From: an uncultured Oscillospiraceae bacterium
Lineage (GTDB): Bacteria > Bacillota > Clostridia > Oscillospirales > Oscillospiraceae
Direction: 5' to 3'
Length of the DNA stretch: 12,375 bases
Assembly (NCBI GenBank): GCA_934660965.1
Contig: CAKUIM010000041.1
Span: forward strand, 1-12,375
Both the position numbers and the translations under genes were made by a program. The notes under the pieces were generated by a model. The model was not told where the DNA came from and made no database searches. It saw only the letters and a list, made by a program, of their open reading frames with translations. Below, one piece after another: positions 5,692 through 10,993 of this stretch. Every line of letters starts with the position of its first letter. The first letter of the stretch is position 1.

Positions 5692-7198
5692 TGCTTCCCC
5701 GCTCCGGATAGGGCCGCTGCCGCTCCTCCTGCGCCGGCTCGCCGCCCTGGGCCTGCCAGAGGCGGCTTCCCTGGCGCTCCGCCGCCCGGCTCTCCTGCTC
5801 CAGCCGCTCGGTCCGCTCCTGCAGCTCCCCCTCGTCCAGGCTCTCGGCCTGGAGCTGGAGCAGCGCCTGCCGGGCGTCCTCCGCCGCCTTGCGCCGCAGC
5901 ACGCCCTCCACCTCGTCCTGGTTAAGCCACGGCAGGTGGCGCAGCACCGTCTCGCTGTCCAGATAGTCCGCCGCCATGAGCACCATCTGGGTCTGCTCCT
6001 TCTGGTTTGCGATGCGGCTGCGCTTGAAGGTGGGCACGTCGTCGATCCCCGCCACCGCGAAGATGCCGGCCAGAAAGTCCCGCACGCAGTATTCATACTG
6101 GTCGGCCTTGCTGTCCATGGGCTGATAGCTGGCGTTGATCTCGGTGGCGGTACGCTGGCCGGAGGCCAGGGAGTACACATCCACAATCTGGGCGTCCTCG
6201 TAGAGGTCCCGGCGCAGCCTGTCCAGGTAGGCAACCCGGCTCTCGTAGGGCACCTCCAGGGTATGGGCCTCCGCCCGGGCCCCGGCGTCGCCGTCCACCA
6301 CCGCCGCCTTCACGGTTTTCATCCGCTCCACAAACTGGGCAAGGCTCACATCATCCATCCCGCCGGCGTTTTCCAGCGTCCAGTAGATCATGGACGCGTC
6401 GTCGATGTCGTTGGCAAAGCCGGACTTGATGAGGTCGTAGCAGTCGATGCACTGCTTCATGCCCACAAGCTCGCTCTGGTGATTGGGGTTGCCCCACAGC
6501 GGCACGATGGGGAAGACGGGGTAGTTCTCCTCCCCGCACACTGCCTCCCCGCCGGCCCCGTCGGCCTGCACCGTCTGCTTGTAGGGGCGCTTGGGGCGGA
6601 GCAGCACAAGGGGGCCGTCCCCGGTGCGGATGTAGTCCGCATAGCCGTCCGCCTCGTAGAGAGTGCACCGCAGCGGCCGGTCACGGTCCAGCTGCCAGAA
6701 CCGGATGCCCGCCTCCAGCGCCCCGGTCTCCTCGTCGTAGAGGGGGACGAATTCCGTCAGCCGGAACACCTCCAGCCGGTTGTAGTTCCAAAAGCCGAAG
6801 GACACCCCGTCCACCAGGGCGCACCGCCCGGCCTTCTGGAGCTGGGCGTCAAACTCCCTACCCAACCGGCGCAGGTTTTCTTCCCGATCCAGGCTGATGC
6901 CGCTGCCCAGAAGATACTGGCTCAGCTGCGTGACAAAGCGGTTAAAGAAGCTGCTGGCCAGCTTATAGCTGGCCGAGTAGTTGTCCGGCACCGCCTGTCC
7001 GCTCATGGTGTACAGCAGCTTCTGGTAGCGCAGGATGGTGGTATTGCGCTGCCGGTCATAGGCGTCGGCGTCTACCGCCACGGCATACTCCGGGCTCAGG
7101 CGGTGCTCCCGCACCGCCTCCAGGATGAAGGCCTCCCGGTCTCCGCCCGCCCCCTGCTGCAAAAAATCCTGATAGGTTTTCAAGCTCTCACCTCTCAT
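5681..7198 (-). CDS. Phage portal protein (SPP1 gp6-like)
   Basis: At 505 aa this matches the size of SPP1-type portals. Recognisable parts are the N-terminal LRYQKLLYTMSGQAVPDN region, QLSQYLLGSGISLD around residue 95, GVSFGFWNYNRLEVFRLTEF near 148 and a SGFANDIDDASMIYWTLEN helix region. Near residue 350 is SLASGQRTATEINASY, followed by a Gln/Glu/Arg-rich C-terminal tail. Portals form the dodecameric ring through which DNA is packaged and to which the neck attaches. ATG 7198 has GGGGC six bases upstream; a TTG at 7183 preceded by AGAGGTGA would give MKTYQDFL and is a realistic alternative start. The gene seems full-length and unbroken. The family assignment is firm on overall pattern, but no search was run. 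Confidence 0.9.
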   Translation of the reverse strand: MRGESLKTYQDFLQQGAGGDREAFILEAVREHRLSPEYAVAVDADAYDRQRNTTILRYQKLLYTMSGQAVPDNYSASYKLASSFFNRFVTQLSQYLLGSGISLDREENLRRLGREFDAQLQKAGRCALVDGVSFGFWNYNRLEVFRLTEFVPLYDEETGALEAGIRFWQLDRDRPLRCTLYEADGYADYIRTGDGPLVLLRPKRPYKQTVQADGAGGEAVCGEENYPVFPIVPLWGNPNHQSELVGMKQCIDCYDLIKSGFANDIDDASMIYWTLENAGGMDDVSLAQFVERMKTVKAAVVDGDAGARAEAHTLEVPYESRVAYLDRLRRDLYEDAQIVDVYSLASGQRTATEINASYQPMDSKADQYEYCVRDFLAGIFAVAGIDDVPTFKRSRIANQKEQTQMVLMAADYLDSETVLRHLPWLNQDEVEGVLRRKAAEDARQALLQLQAESLDEGELQERTERLEQESRAAERQGSRLWQAQGGEPAQEERQRPYPERGSNGI

Positions 7199-7249
7199 AT
7201 CCGCCCCTTTTGGGGGCTTCTTCGTCCGCCGCGGGGAGTTCCTCGCGGG

Positions 7250-8479
7250 CTACATGGTCCAGAGGGCCCGGTAATCCCGTTTCTCCCGCCACACCCCCAT
7301 GGTGCTCACGAAATACCGGGTCATGTCCATGGCGTGGTCGTTTTCCTTCACGGGCCTGTCCCGCCCGGCGTCCTCGTCCCAGCGGTACAGCCCGTATTCC
7401 TCAATGGTGCGCCGGCAGCCCGCGCACACCCGGATCTTCCCGGCCCGCAGGCAGTCCCCCGTGCGCCGGATGCCCTCCAGCACATCGTTCACCGCCCGCC
7501 GCACCCGGAATCTGCCCTTCTGCCGCACCAGCGCGATAAAAGACGCCGCCGACGGGTCCACAATCACGCACTCCACCTGCCGCTCCCCCGCCAGGCGCTC
7601 CAGCCGGGCATAGTACTCCGCGTCGGTCAGCTGCCTGCCCGTCTCCCGGCCGCTGTGATAATACTCCGCCACCTGGTACCACACCCCATTCCGCAGTCCC
7701 CAAAGACCCATGGCCGTCGGGTTCTGGATGCCGTAGTCCATGGCGATCACATACCGCGCGCACCCCTCCGGCGCCCGCGGCTCCACGCAGTCAGGCCCGA
7801 ACATGGGGTAAATAAGCCCCTCCGCCGCCGTCCACTCGCCGCGGATGTACCGGTCGTAGAACACGCCGGTATACATCTCCTCCGCCCGGGCAATCATGGC
7901 CGGCGTCAGCGCCGGGTTGTCCGCCATGGTGAAGCGGAGGTAGCGCGTACCCGCGCGCTGCTTGCAGATCCACTCCCGGTAGAAGTAGCACTCCGGCCCC
8001 TGGGGGTTGCAGCTGAAGAAGAGCTTTGGCCTGGCAAAGCTGATGGTCCGGCTCACCGCCTGCTCAATGAAGGAGTGGGGCATCAGCGCCGCCTCATCAA
8101 AGAGCACCCCCGCCAGCGTCATGCCCTGGATCAGCGCGTAGGACGACTCGTCCCGGCCGCCGAAGAGGTAGAAATAATTCTCCCGCTCCCCGCACCGCAC
8201 CGTCAGACACTGAGCGGACGCCTTGTACTCCAGCGTATAGGGCAGGTCCTCCAGCTCCTCCAGAGGCCGCACCAGGTTGCGCTGGGCACTGCGCACCGTC
8301 TTGGCGCAAAGGCCAAACCCCGTCCGGTCATAGTTCTCCATGGCCCAGATGAGAAAGGCCGCCGCCATCATGGTGGTTTTCCCCGTACGCACCGCCCCAT
8401 CGCAGATGAGCACCCCCTCGTCCGAGAGGGCAAACTCCAGCACCTGCCGCTGCTTGTCCGATATGCGCTCAATCCGCAT
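7250..8479 (-). CDS. terL: Terminase large subunit, PBSX type
   Basis: The 409-aa motor and nuclease carries all expected motifs. Walker A is GAVRTGKTT at residues 28-36, Walker B with catalytic Glu is VLFDE at 125-129, and the coupling motif is CNPQG at 157-161. In the nuclease half, acidic residues D248 (IAMDYG), D308 (VDPSA) and D381/D385 (NDHAMD) are in place. It cuts and pumps DNA through the portal. The frame is open to 8509, but ATG 8479, with AGGGGAAA before it, gives the usual N-terminus (MRIERISDKQRQVLEFA); this start overlaps the small subunit stop by 11 bases. PBSX-family large subunits are mostly found in headful-packaging phages. The protein appears fully functional, which is striking in an element with no visible capsid gene. 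Confidence 0.95.
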   Translation of the reverse strand: MRIERISDKQRQVLEFALSDEGVLICDGAVRTGKTTMMAAAFLIWAMENYDRTGFGLCAKTVRSAQRNLVRPLEELEDLPYTLEYKASAQCLTVRCGERENYFYLFGGRDESSYALIQGMTLAGVLFDEAALMPHSFIEQAVSRTISFARPKLFFSCNPQGPECYFYREWICKQRAGTRYLRFTMADNPALTPAMIARAEEMYTGVFYDRYIRGEWTAAEGLIYPMFGPDCVEPRAPEGCARYVIAMDYGIQNPTAMGLWGLRNGVWYQVAEYYHSGRETGRQLTDAEYYARLERLAGERQVECVIVDPSAASFIALVRQKGRFRVRRAVNDVLEGIRRTGDCLRAGKIRVCAGCRRTIEEYGLYRWDEDAGRDRPVKENDHAMDMTRYFVSTMGVWREKRDYRALWTM

Positions 8480-8984
8480 CGCATTTCCCCTGGCGCAGGG
8501 CCTCCACAAGCCCCCGGTGTCCCTCCTGCTGCCGGGCGTCCCCCTCCATGGGGCGCAGCCGCCGCAGGCTCAAATAGCTGTCCACCAGGCGCTTGAGCTC
8601 CGCGCCATCCACCTCCGGGCTGTCGGCGCAGCTGTTGAGCAGGCCGAAGAACTTCAGCTCCAGCCGCTTTGCCGCCGCCTCCAGCTCCGCCTCCGCGCTC
8701 CGGCTCCATGGGTCATGAGCCTCTTCCCGAGGCGCCTCCCGCTCCTCCGTCGCATACTCTGCCTCCGGCTGCTGCCGCGGCTGCGCCGGCTCCTCTTCGT
8801 CCCGGCTGTCCTCCTGCCCGGCCCGGGCCTCGTCCCAGGCTCTGCGCTGGGCCTCCCATCCCTCCTTCGCGCCCATCCGTCCCAGGCGCGAGCGCGACAC
8901 GCCGTAGCGCTGCGCCAGCTGCCGGTAGCTCTCGCCGCCTGCAATGTAGGCTTTTCGGATCTCCGGCCAGAATGTCTCCGTGAT
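8469..8984 (-). CDS. terS: Terminase small subunit, apparently starting at AUC
   Basis: The frame encodes a small-subunit N-terminus TETFWPEIRKAYIAGGESYR followed by QLAQRYGVSRSRLGR, the helix-turn-helix that recognises the packaging site. After it come an acidic Glu/Gln-rich linker and a C-terminal helical region (LKFFGLLNSC ... LVDSYLSLRRLR) that would contact the large subunit. No ATG, GTG or TTG precedes the helix-turn-helix in this frame, and a TGA lies just upstream (9007-9009 region). An ATC at 8984-8982 lies six bases after a strong AGGAGG, exactly where a start is expected, giving 171 aa. A GTG at 8900 would give 143 aa but cut through the HTH and has no ribosome binding site. The stop overlaps the large-subunit start by 11 bases. 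The start is inferred; product identity is well supported. Confidence 0.8.
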   Translation of the reverse strand: MTETFWPEIRKAYIAGGESYRQLAQRYGVSRSRLGRMGAKEGWEAQRRAWDEARAGQEDSRDEEEPAQPRQQPEAEYATEEREAPREEAHDPWSRSAEAELEAAAKRLELKFFGLLNSCADSPEVDGAELKRLVDSYLSLRRLRPMEGDARQQEGHRGLVEALRQGKCDAD

Positions 8985-9173
8985 GCATCCCCTCCTGTCC
9001 TGATTTCACCGCCGCACTCCCTGCCCTGTGCATCCTGCGCGGTGTCATGTGCCCTTGCGGCCGCGCTGTGCGGCCCTCGCCTGCCTACATTCTGCCATAG
9101 CCGTCCCGGCCGCCTCCCCCAAACGGGTGTGCCGTCCCAAATTTTCTCCCTGGCTGTCCCCTTCGTTCTGCCT
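8985..9173. other. Non-coding gap ahead of the terminase genes
   Basis: No convincing gene lies in these 189 bases. A six-pair stem (GGCCGC at 9059-9064, GCGGCC at 9070-9075, loop GCTGT) is the only structure I see, and there is no AT-rich promoter-like sequence. The packaging (pac) site of a headful phage often lies in or near the small-subunit gene, so this segment is a candidate neighbourhood, but nothing in it proves that. Confidence 0.3.
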
Positions 9174-9404
9174 TCACTCCCGGCCGCACAGGTAATCCAG
9201 CGTCACATGGTAATACTCTGCCAGCACAACCGCCTGCCGGATGCTGGGTATCCGCTCCCCCCGCTCATACCGGGCCACGGTGTTCTTGGACAGGCCGCAG
9301 CACTCGCTCACCGCCTTCCGGTCCACTCCCCTGCGCTGCCGAAGCTGCCGCAGCCGCAGGGCAAACGCCCCGTCCATCAGATCCACTCCTGCCGTACTCA
9401 TCAT
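9174..9404 (-). CDS. Small XRE-family helix-turn-helix regulator
   Basis: A 76-aa protein that is essentially one HTH_3/XRE domain: LRLRQLRQRRGVDRKAVSEC, then GLSKNTVARYERGERIPSIR and LAEYYHVTLDYLCGRE. The recognition helix segment is LSKNTVARYERG. ATG 9404 overlaps the stop of the preceding gene by four bases (ATGA) and has GGGGGGAG seven bases upstream. ATG 9377, with its own AGGAG, is a second possible start that keeps the whole domain. It is the last gene before the terminase module, so I infer a Cro-like or late-gene regulator. Its target is unknown; the operator copies at 9963-10065 are an obvious candidate. Confidence 0.85.
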   Translation of the reverse strand: MMSTAGVDLMDGAFALRLRQLRQRRGVDRKAVSECCGLSKNTVARYERGERIPSIRQAVVLAEYYHVTLDYLCGRE

Positions 9405-9598
9405 GCTCCCTCTCCCCCCTCTCCGCTTCCGCATGTCAGGCGCAGCACCAGCCGCCCCTCCGGCGTCTCGCCCACCGTCCGGGCCGTCCAGCCCCGTCCC
9501 CGGCGCTCCCACTGCGCCCGTACCTGCCCCTCCAGCTCCAGCGGCACGCTCACCAGATAGCCCTCTGGCCGGCATCCCGGCGCGGTCAGCCCGCCCAT
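9401..9598 (-). CDS. Small protein of unknown function in the early region
   Basis: A 65-aa frame (MGGLTAPGCRPEGYLVSVPL ... GWTARTVGETPEGRLVLRLT). I do not recognise a family. It overlaps the preceding gene by 13 bases and ends in a four-base ATGA overlap with the XRE gene, which argues for a real, coupled gene. The ribosome binding site is weak (GGCGGG). It may fold as a small beta protein: strands around GYLVSVPLELEG, WTARTV and GRLVLRLTC can be guessed. Confidence 0.55.
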   Translation of the reverse strand: MGGLTAPGCRPEGYLVSVPLELEGQVRAQWERRGRGWTARTVGETPEGRLVLRLTCGSGEGGEGA

Positions 9599-9828
9599 CG
9601 CTCATAGGCCCGCCACCGCTGTGCCACATATAAATCCAGCAGCTCCGGCGCACACCGCAGGATAAAGCCCACAAAAAGCTCCGCCGTGTCCCGGGCAAAC
9701 TCCCGCCGCAGCTCCGGGCTGTCCCAGTCGCCCCGCGGCCCCTCTCCGGCCGCCTGCGTCGTCCTTTTCATCCCCGCTTCTCCCTTCTCCCCGTTTTCTT
9801 CGGCATTTTTCCGCCCCTTCGACAGCAT
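9586..9828 (-). CDS. Small protein of unknown function, first gene of the leftward operon
   Basis: An 80-aa frame with a charged N-terminus (MLSKGRKNAEENGEKGEAGM) and a helical C-terminal half (ELRREFARDTAELFVGFILR, then CAPELLDLYVAQRW). It is the first gene downstream of the leftward promoter at 10051-10023, at the end of a leader of roughly 190 bases. ATG 9828 has AGAGGA eight bases upstream; ATG 9771 (MKRTTQAAGEG), preceded by AAGGGAG, is an alternative that drops the low-complexity N-terminus. No known domain is recognised. By position it could be an early regulator or anti-repressor, but nothing in the sequence shows this. Confidence 0.6.
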   Translation of the reverse strand: MLSKGRKNAEENGEKGEAGMKRTTQAAGEGPRGDWDSPELRREFARDTAELFVGFILRCAPELLDLYVAQRWRAYERWAG

Positions 9829-9943
9829 CCAACAAATTCCTCTGCGGCCGCGTGCTAAACTCGTCTCATCTGCAAACGAAACCCCCAGCGCGCAATGTAC
9901 ACAAGCTCCTTTCCTGCCTTTTTTAGGAATTCCCCGGATTGTG

Positions 9944-9972
9944 TTGACATTGGTTAGGCAATATTCTAAAAT
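9944..9972 (+). promoter_or_regulatory. Rightward promoter toward the repressor operon
   Basis: TTGACA (9944-9949), a 17-base spacer and TAAAAT (9967-9972) form a near-consensus sigma-A promoter with transcription start near 9979. The -10 overlaps the first operator-like copy. It would leave a leader of about 110 bases before the repressor, longer than usual. A second, weaker candidate is TAGAAT at 10060-10065, nearer the gene. Confidence 0.7.
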
Positions 9973-10065
9973 AGATATGTTACATTCCCAGCACGGTTTA
10001 GAATATCTCCTAACTCCCCCTCATAATATAGGATAAATTCTAAACTGTCAAGTAGTTTTTAGAAT
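9963..10065. promoter_or_regulatory. Operator array: four ATTCTAAA / TTTAGAAT copies
   Basis: Copies are ATTCTAAAA (9963-9971), GTTTAGAAT (9996-10004), ATTCTAAAC (10037-10045) and TTTTAGAAT (10057-10065), alternating in orientation. Copies two and three are exact inverted nonamers. Copy one overlaps the rightward -10 and copy three lies in the leftward spacer beside its -35. A weaker relative, TTTTAGGAAT, is at 9921-9930. These are the likely binding sites of the repressor (10091-10441), of the small XRE protein (9174-9404), or of both; binding is inferred. Confidence 0.6.
10023..10051 (-). promoter_or_regulatory. Leftward promoter toward the early and structural genes
   Basis: On the minus strand TTGACA (10051-10046), a 17-base spacer and TATTAT (10028-10023) form a near-consensus promoter with start near 10016. 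Its spacer holds operator copy three immediately after the -35, so a bound repressor would block it. It is the only strong leftward promoter I see, and it could drive the whole gene series down to the tail genes. Confidence 0.7.
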
Positions 10066-10090
10066 TTTTTCTATTTCGGAGGGATATCAC

Positions 10091-10441
10091 ATGACACCAG
10101 TCGAACAAGTTCGAAGCATCTGCCGGGAACGCGGCATTGCAGTATCCCAGTTGGAGCGGGAGTGCGGCTTCTCTAACGGCTATCTCAACCCCAAAAAGCT
10201 GCACAAGCTCCCCTATGACCGGGCTGTGCGCGTGGCGGAATACCTGGATCTTCCGGTGCAGTCGCTGCTCGAGGGCGAGCACGACGGCGCCGGGGCTCCC
10301 GCGGCCGTAATCCATGACAGCTTCACCTACGCCATGCTGCACGAATCTGAAAGTCTGACGCCGGAGGATAAGGCCTTGCTGCTGTCCATGGCAAGGCAGT
10401 TGAAGGAGGCAAGAACAAAAACGAATGGAGAATCTGGATGA
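10091..10441 (+). CDS. XRE-family phage repressor (116 aa)
   Basis: The N-terminal ~60 residues carry a helix-turn-helix domain of the kind found in clostridial prophage repressors (EQVRSICRERGIAVSQLERE, then CGFSNGYLNPKKLHKLPYDR and AVRVAEYLDLPVQSLL). The region GIAVSQLERECGFSNGYL should form the HTH proper. The C-terminal part (SLTPEDKALLLSMARQLKEA) is a short helix-rich tail; there is no LexA/CI-like self-cleavage domain. Repressors of this type are usually inactivated by an ImmA protease encoded next to them, here the overlapping gene. ATG 10091 follows GGAGGG by seven bases. The gene likely controls the two promoters at 9944-10051 and itself. Confidence 0.85.
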   Translation: MTPVEQVRSICRERGIAVSQLERECGFSNGYLNPKKLHKLPYDRAVRVAEYLDLPVQSLLEGEHDGAGAPAAVIHDSFTYAMLHESESLTPEDKALLLSMARQLKEARTKTNGESG

Positions 10442-10871
10442 CCTTTATCAATGGCTGCACGACAAAGGGATATATCTCTTCGAGCGGCGTCTGCCGTTTC
10501 ACGGTCCGGACGTCAAGGCGGTGACCATGCACCTGCCGGACTGCGGCGCCTGGGGCATTTTTCTGGACCGTTCCAAAATCAAAAACGCCGCCGAGGAGCG
10601 CTCCGTCCTTCTCCACGCAGGGGGGCACTGCCTCACCGGCTCCACCCATCCGGTCAACAGTTCCCCCTGCCTTATCGCGCTGCATGAGCGCCGGGCGGCG
10701 CAGTGGGCCGCGCAGCACGCCGTGTCGGCCGAGGCCCTCGACCGCGCCCTGGCTGCCGGGCTGACCGAGATTCCGGCCCTGGCAGAGCGCTTTTGCGTCA
10801 CGGAAGACCTCATGCGCAGGGCCCTGTGCTGGCATACACACGGCAGCCTTGAGCCCGCCTCCCTTCGCTGA
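10425..10871 (+). CDS. immA: ImmA/IrrE-family protein with altered HExxH motif
   Basis: The 148-aa protein fits clostridial phage ImmA proteins along its length: N-terminal helix (LDDLYQWLHDKGIYLFERRL), a central WGIFLDRSKIKNAAEERSVL segment, then TGST, HERRAAQWAAQHAV and C-terminal ERFCVTEDLMRRALCWHTHG. In the family the zinc-binding site reads HExxH with a third Glu ligand further on. Here it is HAGGH at residues 64-68 (codons CAC GCA GGG GGG CAC): both His and the likely third ligand (E88 in HERR) remain, but the catalytic Glu is Ala. ImmA proteases cleave the repressor on induction, so this copy is probably inactive as a protease though able to bind. It overlaps the repressor by 17 bases; AAGGAGG lies 15 bases ahead of ATG 10425, rather far. 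Confidence 0.8.
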   Translation: MENLDDLYQWLHDKGIYLFERRLPFHGPDVKAVTMHLPDCGAWGIFLDRSKIKNAAEERSVLLHAGGHCLTGSTHPVNSSPCLIALHERRAAQWAAQHAVSAEALDRALAAGLTEIPALAERFCVTEDLMRRALCWHTHGSLEPASLR

Positions 10872-10881
10872 CCCTTCCACA

Positions 10882-10923
10882 GAAAAAAGAAGCATCCGTA
10901 TGGCAGCGCCATACGGATGCTTC
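10882..10923 (-). terminator. Intrinsic terminator of the membrane-anchored XRE gene
   Basis: A perfect 16-pair stem (10889-10904 with 10908-10923, loop AGC) followed on the minus strand by a run of six U. It lies about 70 bases beyond the stop at 10994. The run of A at 10883-10888 shows its direction is leftward. Confidence 0.9.
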
Positions 10924-10933
10924 CGCATCAAGC

Positions 10934-10983
10934 AAAGCCCCCTGGCCGCGCCGGAGCATTCCGCGCAGTCCAGGGGGTTTTAT
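10934..10983 (+). terminator. Intrinsic terminator of the repressor-immA operon
   Basis: CCCCCTGG (10938-10945) pairs with CCAGGGGG (10970-10977), with an inner GCGC/GCGC extension, and TTTT follows at 10978-10981. It lies about 65 bases past the immA stop, directly beyond the opposing terminator, so the two operons converge on a double block. Confidence 0.85.
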
Positions 10984-10993
10984 CCAAAGAAGG

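Noticed and set aside
7204..7232. GCCCC/GGGGC hairpin before the portal as a terminator or regulatory switch
   Set aside because: The stem is only five pairs with no U run; in such GC-rich sequence this is expected by chance, though it could mask the portal ribosome binding site.
5465..8596. A plus-strand open frame of 1043 codons opposite the portal and terminase
   Set aside because: Its translation is low-complexity Pro/Arg/Ala/His-rich, and the opposite strand holds unmistakable terminase and portal proteins. It is a product of high GC.
9893..9907. Possible short leader peptide (GTG TAC ATT GCG CGC ...) on the minus strand after AAAGGAG in the 5' leader
   Set aside because: Only about 15 codons, poor spacing between the purine-rich stretch and the GTG, and no attenuator structure seen after it.
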